A stretch of DNA of 64,000 bases from an uncultured Eubacteriales bacterium (GCA_949077035.1 CARUPR010000008.1:9795-73794); one strand, 5' to 3'; shown: positions 41,673-51,798, counted from the first letter of the stretch. The notes: generated from the sequence alone by a model not told the origin. Program-made: numbers and translations.

Positions 41673-43091
41673 ATGGTCTATTTCAACACATGCATATGTG
41701 TGATTTTGTTCATGGCATTATCCTATATATTTGCCAAAACTTATCAACTTTCCGGCTATCAACCACGCCTATTTTTAAAAAGTGTCATTGAATTTAATTT
41801 GGCATTTGGCGATAAAAACAAACTGCACTGGACAAAAAGAATGATAAGGTTTTTATTGACTTTGTTTATCATAATGTGTGGTTTGTTTTTTGTGGTCAAT
41901 TATTTTATAAACAATATCTATCTAAAGGTGTTTGATATCCTTTTAATTTTTCTATGCCTGCCTCTTTTGCTCATCCTTGCCCACTATATCATTTTGCCTG
42001 TTGAAATTTTGATAAAAAAGCATTTTATAGCAAGGTCAACAAGAAAACTAAAAAGAAAAAAGATTATTAAAATAGGAATCACTGGAAGTTATGGCAAGAC
42101 TTCTACTAAAAACATTTTAGCAGCAATGCTTGAAAATCAATATAAAGTTTGCATAACACCAAAAAATTATAATACAGAAATGGGGCTGTCAAAGACAATT
42201 TTGCAAGAACTTGATGACCATGATATCTTTATTGCCGAAATGGGTGCCCGTCATCCAGGCGATATCAAAATACTTGCAAAAATGGTTGAGCCTGATTATG
42301 GAATTATTACAACAATTGGTCCTCAGCATCTTGAAACGTTTAAAAGCATAGATGCAATTGAAAAAACAAAGTTTGAACTTGCTGAAGGAATAAAAGAAAA
42401 TGGCATAATGGTGTTTAATGGTGACAGCAAGTCCACGCGTAAATTGTTTTTGCAGTTTAAAGGCGAAAAATACATTGCGTGCGATAAGAATGGTTACGCT
42501 TATGCCGATAATGTCTATATAGATGAAAATGGTTCTCACTTTGATTTGTTTTTAAATGGCAGCAAATTGGAAGCTAAAACAAAACTTCTTGGAAAATGCA
42601 ATATAAACAACATTGTCACAGCTTCTACTCTTGCCCATATCCTTGGAATAAGCAGTCAAGATATCATTGCATCAATTAGGCAACTCGAGCCCTCAAAACA
42701 TCGATTGGAAATTTTAAAAAACAACTATTGCACCATAATAGATGATTCTTATAATTGCAATGTTGTGGGCGCTAAGGAAGCACTTGATGTCCTTTCAAAA
42801 TTTAATGGAATCAAGATTGTAATTACACCCGGCATTGTAGAACTTGGTGCAAGTCAGTCGCAGGAAAATTTTAAGCTTGGGACGATGATTGCCGATGTTG
42901 CTGACTATTTGATAATTATGAACAATGTCAACAAAAATGAAATTTTATCTGGGGCTATATCACACAATTTTAAACGTGAAAATATATTCTTTGCAGAAAG
43001 CAGAAAAAAACAAAAGGAAATACTTGAAAAGCTTACTTCAAAAGATTGTGTGGTCTTATTTGAAAATGATTTACCTGATAACTATAAATGA
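41673..43091 (+). CDS. murF: Membrane-anchored MurF-type Mur ligase
   Basis: The 472-residue protein begins with about 110 residues containing three predicted membrane helices, then a Mur ligase core: GITGSYGKTSTKNILAAML (MurF-type P-loop), NYNTEMGLSKTIL, EMGARHPGDIK, NINNIVTAS and DSYNCN. MurF adds D-Ala-D-Ala to UDP-MurNAc-tripeptide. The usual soluble N-terminal substrate domain is replaced by the membrane region, so a related ligase activity is possible. Its position next to ddl supports MurF. GAGGAGG precedes the ATG. Confidence 0.8.
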   Translation: MVYFNTCICVILFMALSYIFAKTYQLSGYQPRLFLKSVIEFNLAFGDKNKLHWTKRMIRFLLTLFIIMCGLFFVVNYFINNIYLKVFDILLIFLCLPLLLILAHYIILPVEILIKKHFIARSTRKLKRKKIIKIGITGSYGKTSTKNILAAMLENQYKVCITPKNYNTEMGLSKTILQELDDHDIFIAEMGARHPGDIKILAKMVEPDYGIITTIGPQHLETFKSIDAIEKTKFELAEGIKENGIMVFNGDSKSTRKLFLQFKGEKYIACDKNGYAYADNVYIDENGSHFDLFLNGSKLEAKTKLLGKCNINNIVTASTLAHILGISSQDIIASIRQLEPSKHRLEILKNNYCTIIDDSYNCNVVGAKEALDVLSKFNGIKIVITPGIVELGASQSQENFKLGTMIADVADYLIIMNNVNKNEILSGAISHNFKRENIFFAESRKKQKEILEKLTSKDCVVLFENDLPDNYK

Positions 43092-43197
43092 GATTATGCT
43101 TAAAAATAATATAATTTAAGATAATTTATTGAAATTCGACAAAAAAATGCAGAAAAAAGGCTAAAAAAGCTTAATTTTAAATAAAAAGAGGTTGAAA

Positions 43198-44316
43198 ATG
43201 AAAAATATTGGTGTTTTTTATGGTGGTAAAAGTGTTGAGCATGATATCTCAATCATCACCGCATTGCAGGCGATGTCAAACGAGATTAGCGGATATAACT
43301 TCATTCCAATTTATATGACTTCTGATGGAAAGATGCTAAGTGGCGATAACTTAAAGGATGGCAGAACATATCTTAATATTGATAAAAATATAAAAAATCA
43401 ATGTGAAGTTGTCATCCGTTGTGGCAGTGGCAAGGTAAGCTTTTTTAAGAAAAACAAGATTAAAAAAGAGATAATTCTTGATTGTGCCCTGCTTTGTAAT
43501 CATGGGCATGGTGGTGAGGATGGCTGTTTGCAAGGACTTTTAGAACTTGCCGAAATTCCATATACTTCTTGTGACCTTTCTTCAAGTGCCAACTGTATGG
43601 ATAAAGATTTGACAAAGCTATGTTTAAAAGCTTTTAATATTGACACTTCAGCATATTTGCATATTTGCAAGGATGAATATAAAAATGGAAAGCAAGATTT
43701 TATTGCTTTGGTTTCTCAAAAAATTGGTTTTCCATGCATAATAAAGCCTGCTACCCTAGGCTCAAGTGTTGGTATTGATGTCTGTGATGACAAAGATAAA
43801 CTAGAGTCAATAATTGAGCAGGCATTCAGTTATGATAATAAAATATTGATAGAAAAATTTGTTACAGGTGCCAGAGAATTTTGTTGTGCGGTTATAAAAA
43901 GTTCAAACAGACTTCTTTCAAGTAAGATTACCGAAGTTGAAAAAGGCAAATTTTATACTTTTGAAGAAAAATATTTAAGCGAAAAGAAGAGTATTGAGAA
44001 AAAATTGTCAAAAGAGCTTCAAAAGCAAATTAAAGATTGTGCAATAAAGGCATATAAAGCACTTTCATGCTTTGGTGTGGTGCGTGTTGACTTTTTGTAT
44101 GATGAAGAAAATGATAAACTTTATGTAAATGAATTGAATTCTATTCCAGGCTCTCTTTCATTCAATATGTTTGACACCTCTTTTTCTGATTTGATAATAG
44201 CACTTATTGAAGAGGGAATAAAAAGATTTGAAGAAAGAAAAAAAATTGTTTATAAATTTAATTCAAAAGCGATTGAAAACTATATTGAGTTTTCTAAGAG
44301 TCTGAAAATCAAATAA
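43198..44316 (+). CDS. ddl: D-alanine-D-alanine ligase
   Basis: The 372-residue ATP-grasp enzyme makes D-Ala-D-Ala for peptidoglycan. Motifs: VFYGGKSVEHDIS at the start, LCNHGHGGEDG, PYTSCDLSSSANCMDK, CIIKPATLGSSVGID, FVTGAREFCCAVI and VNELNSIPGSLSFNMF at the C-terminus. The ATG at 43198 has AAGAGG six bases upstream; a TTG two codons earlier is less likely. The product feeds MurF, encoded directly upstream. Confidence 0.93.
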   Translation: MKNIGVFYGGKSVEHDISIITALQAMSNEISGYNFIPIYMTSDGKMLSGDNLKDGRTYLNIDKNIKNQCEVVIRCGSGKVSFFKKNKIKKEIILDCALLCNHGHGGEDGCLQGLLELAEIPYTSCDLSSSANCMDKDLTKLCLKAFNIDTSAYLHICKDEYKNGKQDFIALVSQKIGFPCIIKPATLGSSVGIDVCDDKDKLESIIEQAFSYDNKILIEKFVTGAREFCCAVIKSSNRLLSSKITEVEKGKFYTFEEKYLSEKKSIEKKLSKELQKQIKDCAIKAYKALSCFGVVRVDFLYDEENDKLYVNELNSIPGSLSFNMFDTSFSDLIIALIEEGIKRFEERKKIVYKFNSKAIENYIEFSKSLKIK

Positions 44317-44508
44317 AAGTAAGAATCAATTATTCAAAGACTTTATATTAAAAAAGAAAAATAGATTTGTAACAATAAAATTAAAAGTATTTGTTTAATT
44401 AAAAGATTTTTTAAAATTAAAAATTAAACAATTTTGACAAAATAATTGCAAAAAATCGCAAAAAAAGCATCAAAAATGTAAAATTATGCTAAAATGAGGA
44501 TAAAATAT

Positions 44509-46029
44509 ATGAAATTATTAAATTTGATTGAGGGCGTCAGTCTGAAAGATAAAAACAAAAAACCTTCTGAAATGGAAGTTTTAGATATAAAAATTGACAG
44601 CAGAAATGTAAAAAAAGGTGATGTTTTTATCGCTTTGACAGGTGAAAATTTTGATGGAAATGATTATATCAAAAGTGCTTTTAATAATGGCGCCGCTTGT
44701 GTAATAACTGATAAAGATATAACTGGGCAAAATATCATTCAAGTTGAAAATGCACGTTCTGCCTATGCAATTATGTCTAAAAATTATTTTGGCAGAGCCT
44801 GTGATTTTTTAAAAGTCATTGCCATAACTGGGACAAATGGCAAGACCACAACAAGCAATCTTTGCGGTGATATTTTAAGGTCGGCAGGATTTAAAGTTGG
44901 TGTAATAGGCACGCTTGGTGCAAAGGTTGATGGCGAGTTTATGGACACAGGTTTCACAACGCCAGACCCTTATATTTTACATTCATTATTTAAAGATATG
45001 AAAGATAAAGGTGTGGAATATGTCATTATGGAGGCCTCAGCCCATGCTTTGGCTTTAAACAAGCTTGATGGTATAGAGTTTGAAATAGGAGTGCTTACAA
45101 ATATCACAGAAGACCATTTGGACTTTTTTGGCGATATGGATAGATATGCTGAAGCAAAACTTAAATTGTTTGAAAGAGGCAGGACTAAACTTGGCATTTA
45201 TTGCGACGATAAAGCCTATATAGAAAGATTGAAAGAAAAAAGTGATATAGACCTTTTAAGTTATGGATTTAATGATAATTGTGATTATTATTGCAAAATT
45301 TTGAAAAAGAATTTTAGTTTAAGTCGATTTGTATGTAAAGATTATAAAAATAAAGCTTTTACAATTGAGATGCCCCTTCAAGGTCAATTTAATATTGAAA
45401 ATGCTATGGCTGCAATTGCTGTTTGCAGAAGCTTGGGAATATCATTTTATCAAATAACTGATGCTTTCAAGAAGATAAAACCTGTTGAAGGAAGATTTAA
45501 TATCATCAAACATGGCAATGTAAACATAATAGTTGACTTTGCTCACACTCCAGACGGGCTTGAAAAGGTGCTTGAAACTGCAGTTGAACTTGCTGAAGGC
45601 AAAGTTGTTGCAATTTTTGGTTGTGGTGGCAATCGTGATAAATTAAAAAGACCGATAATGGGTGAAATTGCCTCTAAATATGCAGATGAGATTATCTTGA
45701 CAAGTGACAATCCACGCTTTGAAGAGCCATTGACAATTATAGACGAAATTTCAAAAGGTATCGTCAATTGCTGTTATAGAATAATATCAAACAGAAGAAA
45801 GGCGATTGAATTTTCGCTTAATCATTATAAAAATAATGAAACCATCATTATTGCAGGTAAAGGTGGTGAAAGGTATCAAGAAATTCAGGGTGTAAAATAT
45901 CCTTATAATGATTTTGAGGTAATCAAAGATTTTTTGCAAAGAGAAAGTGAAATAAAGACCGCAAACATTAAGCGGGAGGAATTGTCAAATTTAGACAATC
46001 AAAGTTTGGAAGAAGAAAACGATGTGTAA
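44509..46029 (+). CDS. murE: UDP-MurNAc-tripeptide synthetase (meso-DAP adding)
   Basis: The 506-residue Mur ligase begins MKLLNLIEGVSL and has DSRNVKKGDVFIALTGENFDG, ITGTNGKTTTSNL, TTPDP, EASAHAL and NITEDHLDFFG. The substrate motif DNPR (in TSDNPRFEEP) is that of meso-diaminopimelate-adding MurE, which predicts DAP-type peptidoglycan. The ATG at 44509 follows GAGGA; an upstream in-frame ATG at 44494 overlaps a likely -10 box (TAAAAT 44490-44495). Confidence 0.94.
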   Translation: MKLLNLIEGVSLKDKNKKPSEMEVLDIKIDSRNVKKGDVFIALTGENFDGNDYIKSAFNNGAACVITDKDITGQNIIQVENARSAYAIMSKNYFGRACDFLKVIAITGTNGKTTTSNLCGDILRSAGFKVGVIGTLGAKVDGEFMDTGFTTPDPYILHSLFKDMKDKGVEYVIMEASAHALALNKLDGIEFEIGVLTNITEDHLDFFGDMDRYAEAKLKLFERGRTKLGIYCDDKAYIERLKEKSDIDLLSYGFNDNCDYYCKILKKNFSLSRFVCKDYKNKAFTIEMPLQGQFNIENAMAAIAVCRSLGISFYQITDAFKKIKPVEGRFNIIKHGNVNIIVDFAHTPDGLEKVLETAVELAEGKVVAIFGCGGNRDKLKRPIMGEIASKYADEIILTSDNPRFEEPLTIIDEISKGIVNCCYRIISNRRKAIEFSLNHYKNNETIIIAGKGGERYQEIQGVKYPYNDFEVIKDFLQRESEIKTANIKREELSNLDNQSLEEENDV

Positions 46030-46260
46030 TTAAGATTTTTTGACATAATATTTGCAAAAATAAGCAAATTTCATTGAAAAATGAAAAATATCATTAAGAA
46101 CATCAAAAAACATTAAAAATTAATAAAAAAAGCGGAAATTAATAAAAAAAGTTTTAATAAACAAAAATAAATTAAACAAATCATCAATAATATAAAGATT
46201 TATGAAAGAAATTTAATAACTTGCAAATCATAATCATATAATGAAAAAGGGGTGCAATAT

Positions 46261-47220
46261 ATGTTGAATTTCTTTCTTGTTTTTTTAGTTGGCCTTTTAA
46301 GTGCAATAATATTTGGAATTCCTATTTTGCTGGTTTGCAAGAAGTTTCATCTTTCTCAAACCATTCTTCATTATGTGGACAAGCATATTGGGAAAAGTGG
46401 CACACCTACTATGGGAGGTTGGATTTTTATTTCAGCCTGCATTTTTGCATCAGCATTTTTTTTAAGAGATGACTTTATTTATTCAATTTTAATCTTGTTG
46501 ACAATGCTTGGATATGGATTTTTAGGCTTTTTAGATGATTTTATCAAGATAAAATGGCATAAAAATGAGGGTTTAAAACCATATCAAAAGATTATCGGTC
46601 AGGTGGGCTTATCTTTAATAATTGCTATTTTTGTTTATTTTAAGGTAGGCACTTCTATAGATTTGTTTGGTTTAAATTTAAATTTAGGGATTTTTATAAT
46701 TCCGTTTATAATAATTTTCTTTGTCGCTGTCACCAATTCTGTAAATTTGACTGATGGGCTTGATGGGCTTGCAAGCGGTGTCAGCCTTATCTATCTTTTA
46801 TCTTTTGGGGCTATTCTTGCAATATTAAATTTTACAAACTTTTCAATTATTTCTTTTGCCATGGCGGGTGCTTTGGTTGGATTTCTTTTATTTAATGGTT
46901 TTCCTGCAAAAATCTTCATGGGTGATACAGGTTCGCTTGCACTAGGAGGTCTTATAGCATCACTTTGCATATTTAGCGGTCTTGAACTTATACTTCCAAT
47001 CATTGGCATAATGTTTGTTCTCTCTGCTGTAAGTGATATTTTGCAGGTTGGTTATTACAAAAAAACGCATAAAAGAATTTTTAAAATGGCACCTTTGCAT
47101 CATCATTTTGAGCAGCTTGGCGTGCATGAAAATCGAATTGTATGCGGTTATATTATTGTCACTTTAATTTGTGGTTTGTCAGCACTTATAGGTTATATGG
47201 CAGTTGTTGGTTTGATTTAA
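46261..47220 (+). CDS. mraY: Phospho-N-acetylmuramoyl-pentapeptide transferase
   Basis: The 319-residue polytopic membrane enzyme transfers phospho-MurNAc-pentapeptide to undecaprenyl phosphate, making lipid I. It has SGTPTMGGW, the Asp motif FLDDFIK, NLTDGLDGLASG, FMGDTGSLALGG and the MAPLHHHFEQLG loop, all diagnostic. The ATG at 46261 follows AAAGGGGTG; a GTG at 46252 would overlap that site. Confidence 0.95.
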   Translation: MLNFFLVFLVGLLSAIIFGIPILLVCKKFHLSQTILHYVDKHIGKSGTPTMGGWIFISACIFASAFFLRDDFIYSILILLTMLGYGFLGFLDDFIKIKWHKNEGLKPYQKIIGQVGLSLIIAIFVYFKVGTSIDLFGLNLNLGIFIIPFIIIFFVAVTNSVNLTDGLDGLASGVSLIYLLSFGAILAILNFTNFSIISFAMAGALVGFLLFNGFPAKIFMGDTGSLALGGLIASLCIFSGLELILPIIGIMFVLSAVSDILQVGYYKKTHKRIFKMAPLHHHFEQLGVHENRIVCGYIIVTLICGLSALIGYMAVVGLI

Positions 47221-47385
47221 AAATTCTTAATTTCTTTTATCAACTTGAATTTTATGTTGTAACAATTATTATTTTTATATTATTTTCATATTTTTTTCAA
47301 TTTTATTCTTAAGTTTTCTACTTTAGCATATCTTTAAATTTTGATTAGTATATTAAATTAAAGGAATTGCAAAAGGAGAAGAAAT

Positions 47386-48693
47386 ATGAATTTGAGAGGA
47401 AAAAATGTTTTAGTTTATGGCATGGGAATAAGCGGCCAAGCAGCTTGTCGGCTTTTGCATGAAAATGGTGCCTGCGTGTCAACCTATGATGATGAAAATA
47501 GATTTAATTCTTATTTTGCACATGAGTCGAATCCTATGGTTAAAAAATTTGATTTGATTGTGGTAAGCCCTGGAATTAAAGTTTTGGGCAATCAGCTTTT
47601 ATCACATTTTTTGATAACTGGCACCAAGGTCATAAGTGAGCTTGACCTTGGCTATGCTTTTTGTAAAGGAAAGGTGATTGGCATAACTGGGACAAATGGC
47701 AAAACTACTGTCACCTCTCTTGTTGGTGAAATTTTTAAAAGGGCGGGGAAAAAGACCTTTGTGTGTGGGAATATCGGATTGCCAATTTCGTCGATAGCAA
47801 AAGATACTGATGAGCAAAGCGTTGTTGTCTGCGAGGTCAGCAACTTTCAACTTGAGCTTTCAAGTTTGTTTAAACCAGGCATTGCTTGCATACTTAATAT
47901 TGCACCTGACCACCTTGATAGGCATGGCACTTTTGAAGAATACAAAAGGGTAAAAAGCAAAATATTGACTGGCACGCGAAATCAGAAAGTTATATTAAAT
48001 TTTGATGACGAAATTGCAAACAAGATGCAAATTAACAAAAAAACGACATTTTTTTCAAAAAAATTGCTAAATAAAGGCGTTTTTGTCAAAAATAACTATA
48101 TTTATCAAAATAAAATTAAAATTGTGCCTCTCAGTGAAATCCCTCTTTTTGGCGAGAAAAACCTTGAGAATGTGCTGTCTGCAGTTGCCATAGCTTGCAG
48201 CTGTAAAATTAAACCAAATATAATAAGAGAGGCTGTAAACAATTTCAAAGCACCACCACATAGGCTTAGTTATTTAGGGCAGGTGAATGGAGCTGATGTC
48301 TTTGATGACTCTAAAGCTACAAACATTTCTTCAACTCTTTCCGCTATTGGTTCGCTTGGCGAAAGGGGGCTTGTCTTGATGCTTGGTGGACTTAATAAAG
48401 ATTTTCAGTTTGATGAAATCTTTAAAAATGGATATGATTTTGAAAAGCTTATTTGTTTTGGTCAGGCGGGGCAGGAAATCTTTGATTGTGCAAGCAAATA
48501 TGGTTATCAGCCTCTTCTATTTCCTACAATGAAAGCCGCCTGTCATTTTGTGAAAGCTTCTGCTCAGCCTGGACAAAAGATTTTGCTTTCGCCTGCCTGT
48601 GCAAGTTTTGATGAGTTTGCCTCTTATTCGGTGAGAGGGGAGGTTTTTAAGGAGATTATCTTTGGTGAGATTGAACAAATTGAAATGTCATAA
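47386..48693 (+). CDS. murD: UDP-MurNAc-L-alanine:D-glutamate ligase
   Basis: The 435-residue ligase has the MurD order: LVYGMGISGQAACRLL, VVSPGIK, ITGTNGKTTVTSLVGEI, VCEVSNFQLE, LNIAPDHLDRHG, PHRLSYLGQVNG and VFDDSKATNISS, with LSPACASFDEFASYSVRG at the end. It adds D-glutamate to UDP-MurNAc-L-Ala. AAAGGAG precedes the ATG, and the end overlaps the ftsW-type gene, so the two are translationally coupled. Confidence 0.95.
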   Translation: MNLRGKNVLVYGMGISGQAACRLLHENGACVSTYDDENRFNSYFAHESNPMVKKFDLIVVSPGIKVLGNQLLSHFLITGTKVISELDLGYAFCKGKVIGITGTNGKTTVTSLVGEIFKRAGKKTFVCGNIGLPISSIAKDTDEQSVVVCEVSNFQLELSSLFKPGIACILNIAPDHLDRHGTFEEYKRVKSKILTGTRNQKVILNFDDEIANKMQINKKTTFFSKKLLNKGVFVKNNYIYQNKIKIVPLSEIPLFGEKNLENVLSAVAIACSCKIKPNIIREAVNNFKAPPHRLSYLGQVNGADVFDDSKATNISSTLSAIGSLGERGLVLMLGGLNKDFQFDEIFKNGYDFEKLICFGQAGQEIFDCASKYGYQPLLFPTMKAACHFVKASAQPGQKILLSPACASFDEFASYSVRGEVFKEIIFGEIEQIEMS

Positions 48694-49867
48694 TGGCCAT
48701 TCTTGCCTTAAAGACATCATTATTATTTCTATTATCGTTGTCTTGCTTGCAAGTTTTGGCTGTTTGATGGTTTATAGCGCAAGTTTTTATAGTGCAGAAT
48801 ATCATTATGGCAACAAATTCTTTTTTCTATTTAAACAGATTATGGGTGTTGTCATGGGTGCAGGTGCTATGCTTTTCTTTGCATTTTTTGATTATCATCT
48901 GCTTAAAAAGTTTAAATGGTGGATAATGATTGCAACATTTGTTTTGCTTGCACTAGTTTTTGTCCCTGGTCTTGGTATGGAGAGCTATGGCGCGAAAAGG
49001 TGGGTTTCGATTTTAGGTTTTTCAATTCAACCTTCTGAAATTGCAAAGTTTTCGCTTGTGATTTTTGTTGCTTCATATATGTCTGACAATCATGACAAGG
49101 TAAAAACCTTTAAAGGGCTTCTGCCGGTGCTTATCGTTGGCGGCTTAATGTGTGTGCTTGTGATGATTGAGCCAAGTATGAGTGTGACAATGTGTATAGC
49201 CTTTGTGACATTGTTTATGTTGATTATTGGCGGAATGAGCAAGAAGCACACTATCATGTTTTCTCTGCCTGCTGCAGCTTTGGTGCCTGCACTTATTGTT
49301 TTAGAACCTTATAGACTGAAAAGATTGATGGCTTTCATCGACCCATGGGCATCACCGCAGGGAGAAGGCTTTCAACTTATACAATCACTTTATTCGCTTG
49401 GTGATGGTGGACTTTTTGGTGTTGGTCTTTTTAATTCTCGTCAGAAATATCTTTTTTTGCCATTTGCTGAGTCTGACTTTATTTTGTCTATCATTGGTGA
49501 AGAGATAGGCTTTATTGGCACAACAATATTGCTTTTTGTATTTTTCTTTCTTTCATATAAACTCATTAAAATTGGCCTGAATGCCAAAGATAGATTTGGT
49601 GCTATGCTATCATGTGGTGTTGCATTTATTATAGCTGTGCAAACATTATTGAATGTTGCCGTTGTGACAGGCTCAATTCCGCCAACAGGTCTTCCACTTC
49701 CTTTTATTTCAAGTGGAGGGACTTCGGTTATGGTATTTATGGCAGGGGTTGGAATTTGCTTAAATGTTTTGCGTCAAAGTATGGGTGATGACTATAAAAT
49801 AATCAAAATAAAAGAAAAAACCATAAAAAATGGCAAAAAAATGCCAAAAAAAGCTGAAAAAATATAA
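48662..49867 (+). CDS. ftsW: SEDS peptidoglycan polymerase (FtsW/SpoVE type)
   Basis: The protein of about 400 residues has ten predicted membrane helices and SEDS motifs: GAKRWVSILGFSIQPSEIAKF, LIQSLYSLGDGGLFGVGLF and PFAESDFILSIIGEEIGFIG, with PPTGLPLPFISSGGTS near the end. It polymerises glycan from lipid II at the septum; whether it serves division (FtsW) or cortex (SpoVE) cannot be decided. Its start (TTG 48662 or GTG 48665) overlaps murD by about 30 bases, after AGGAG. Confidence 0.93.
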   Translation: MVRLNKLKCHNGHSCLKDIIIISIIVVLLASFGCLMVYSASFYSAEYHYGNKFFFLFKQIMGVVMGAGAMLFFAFFDYHLLKKFKWWIMIATFVLLALVFVPGLGMESYGAKRWVSILGFSIQPSEIAKFSLVIFVASYMSDNHDKVKTFKGLLPVLIVGGLMCVLVMIEPSMSVTMCIAFVTLFMLIIGGMSKKHTIMFSLPAAALVPALIVLEPYRLKRLMAFIDPWASPQGEGFQLIQSLYSLGDGGLFGVGLFNSRQKYLFLPFAESDFILSIIGEEIGFIGTTILLFVFFFLSYKLIKIGLNAKDRFGAMLSCGVAFIIAVQTLLNVAVVTGSIPPTGLPLPFISSGGTSVMVFMAGVGICLNVLRQSMGDDYKIIKIKEKTIKNGKKMPKKAEKI

Positions 49868-49960
49868 TTTTCTTTAAATTATTGAATTAGATAGTTATTA
49901 ATAAGTTTTAAAATTTAAAATAAAATGAAGATAATAATTTAAAAATTTTATCAAAAAAAT

Positions 49961-49994
49961 AAAAAGAACTATATTATCATATAGTTCTTTTTAA
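49961..49994 (+). terminator. Strong terminator after ftsW
   Basis: A perfect 14-bp stem (49961-49974/49979-49992) has a 4-nt loop and T-rich right arm. It closes the murE-mraY-murD-ftsW block and can also act for the convergent module on the minus strand. Confidence 0.85.
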
Positions 49995-50112
49995 CAACTT
50001 AAGAAAGACTGAATCAGTGTTTTCTTGTTTTGATTATATTTTCTTTATTAATAATAATTGTTTTCTTTTATTAAAAACATATTAATATCATGAATTGATT
50101 GACATAATATAT

Positions 50113-50238
50113 TTATTGCTTTTTATCTTCTGCATTATTAATTTCAGTTTTATTATTATCCTTTTTAGGAGGGCAAAGTTTGTCTATAAGTTTGTCAAAT
50201 TCTTTATTCATATAATCATTAAATTCTTTATTATTCAT
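50113..50238 (-). CDS. Microprotein of repeat-protein module 1 (41 aa)
   Basis: The ATG lies one base after the stop of the repeat-protein gene (TAA-A-ATG). The product starts MNNKEFNDYMNKEFDKLIDK, then LCPPKK and a charged tail. A paralogue of 35 residues with the same core (EFNDYMNKEFDKLI, KLCPPKK) sits in the same place after the second repeat-protein gene. Conservation of protein sequence and position in both modules supports real coding. Function unknown. Confidence 0.65.
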   Translation of the reverse strand: MNNKEFNDYMNKEFDKLIDKLCPPKKDNNKTEINNAEDKKQ

Positions 50239-50239
50239 T

Positions 50240-51469
50240 TTACCACTCCATTTCTGCTATTTCATAAAGAGTGTTTTGATACAGATAATTTAAACCTTTT
50301 TCTTTTTGTGTATTTATTTCGTTTTCAATTTCTTTTAATCTTACATTAAAAACATCAACCATAATGTCTGGCACTTCTTTGATATAACCATCTTCTCTGC
50401 AAAGTCTATTAAATTGATTTTTTGTTTTTATTTTTACAATTTGCATTAAAGCTTGTCTACATTCACGATTTACAAAAACGTCAATTGGTAAATCTTCTTT
50501 TTTAATTTTTCCAGCACCATATAAAATTAATGAGCTTACCGCAAGGTCAGTTTTGAATTTTAAACTAAAAGGAACTGCATCTAATTGCTCGTCAAGTAAA
50601 GGAGCGTAATAGCTGCCAGTAGTTGCAACATAATTATTAATGATTTCTTGAGGAATTGCTTTTATTTCTTCTTTTGTTAAACCTAAAAATGTTATATCTT
50701 TACCATTTGCAACACGTTGATTGATTATTTCTTGAGGGATTGCTTTTCTTTGTTTTTCTGAAAAATGACTTGGAATATCAGTGCCATTTGCAATACCTTG
50801 ATTAATTACATCTTGAGGAATTTCTTTTAGTTGTTTTTCTGTTAAGCCCAAAGAAATTAAATCTCCGCCATTTATAATGCACTGATTTATAATGTCTTGA
50901 GGGATTTTGTTGATTAATCTCTCTGATAATCTTAAAAATGATAAATTTTTACCACTTGCAATACGCTGATAAATAAACTCTACAGGAATTGCCTCTTGTT
51001 TCTCTTGTGAAAAATTAAGTAAACTTCCACCATTTACAACATATTGATTGATTGCTTCTTGAGGAATAGCCTTTTTTTGCTCATCTAAGAGTGCGTCAAA
51101 ATTCCCACCCTTTGCAATATTTTGATTGATTATTTCTTGAGGTACTTCTTTTAATTTGTTTTGTGTTAAATTAAAAATATTTCTGCCCTTTGCAACATAT
51201 TGATTGATAATATCTTGAGGAACTGCATCAATTTGTTCTTCTGAAATACAGCCTAAAGGTCCATCATTTGCAACAAATTGATTGATAATATCTTGAGGGA
51301 TGGCTTTTATTTGTTCATCAAGTAGTCCATATAAATATGCACCCTTTGCAGCACGTTTATTAATAATATCTTGAGGTAATTCTTTTAATTGGCTTGCATT
51401 TAAATTTAGAAGATATAAATCTCCACCATTTGCAATAAATTTATTAATTGTTTGTTGAGTTTCTTCCAT
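50240..51469 (-). CDS. 26-residue-repeat protein, module 1 (409 aa)
   Basis: About eleven tandem units of 26-29 residues with a core like EEQLKAIPQEIINQ followed by YVANGGDLxxL fill residues 1-300. The C-terminal 110 residues form a separate domain (LILYGAGKIKKEDLPIDVFVN to EIAEMEW) shared with the module-2 protein. The repeats look like a solenoid binding surface with variable residues between conserved positions. No signal peptide is present. AGGAGGGTGAG lies before the ATG, and the promoter has a nine-C spacer tract. Family not recognised. Confidence 0.78.
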   Translation of the reverse strand: MEETQQTINKFIANGGDLYLLNLNASQLKELPQDIINKRAAKGAYLYGLLDEQIKAIPQDIINQFVANDGPLGCISEEQIDAVPQDIINQYVAKGRNIFNLTQNKLKEVPQEIINQNIAKGGNFDALLDEQKKAIPQEAINQYVVNGGSLLNFSQEKQEAIPVEFIYQRIASGKNLSFLRLSERLINKIPQDIINQCIINGGDLISLGLTEKQLKEIPQDVINQGIANGTDIPSHFSEKQRKAIPQEIINQRVANGKDITFLGLTKEEIKAIPQEIINNYVATTGSYYAPLLDEQLDAVPFSLKFKTDLAVSSLILYGAGKIKKEDLPIDVFVNRECRQALMQIVKIKTKNQFNRLCREDGYIKEVPDIMVDVFNVRLKEIENEINTQKEKGLNYLYQNTLYEIAEMEW

Positions 51470-51507
51470 ATTCTCACCCTCCTTTTTTTAAATTACTTCC
51501 TATCTTA

Positions 51508-51535
51508 ATTATACTCGGGGGGGGGTAATTGTCAA
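51508..51535 (-). promoter_or_regulatory. Promoter with C9 spacer tract (repeat module 1)
   Basis: On the minus strand TTGACA (complement of 51530-51535) and TATAAT (complement of 51508-51513) are separated by 16 bp: ATTA, nine C, GAG. The plus-strand G tract is 51517-51525. Both boxes are perfect consensus. Confidence 0.82.
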
Positions 51536-51731
51536 CCTTTATTTTCAAAATAATAAATTATCTGATTTTTTAGTAGTTTGTTTTTTAAAAATGATTTTTA
51601 TAAACAAAATTTATTGATAAAAAAGCACTCTTACTTCTTTCTTGCGTCAAAGAGAGCTTTTTTTGCTTTAATAAAATTAAAAAAAGCACCTTTCTTGCAT
51701 CTCTAAAAACACTTGTTTTAGTTTGTGTCAC

Positions 51732-51766
51732 AAAAAAACAGCAACAATTGTTGCTGTTTTTTGATT
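51732..51766 (-). terminator. Terminator of repeat module 2
   Basis: The perfect palindrome ACAGCAACAATTGTTGCTGT lies within flanking A and T runs, downstream of the module-2 microprotein gene. Confidence 0.75.
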
Positions 51767-51798
51767 GAAATTTTTATATGAAATATTAAATTTTGACA

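Noticed and set aside
43135..43141. Single TTCGACA upstream of ddl (and 55130-55136 upstream of divIB) as Spo0A sites
   Set aside because: Single seven-base matches with one free position are expected many times by chance in 64 kb; only the tandem pair before ftsZ is kept as a finding.
50095..50349. Plus-strand 84-codon frame opposite the first microprotein
   Set aside because: It is Phe/Ile-rich with no ribosome site, while the minus-strand microprotein is conserved between the two modules.
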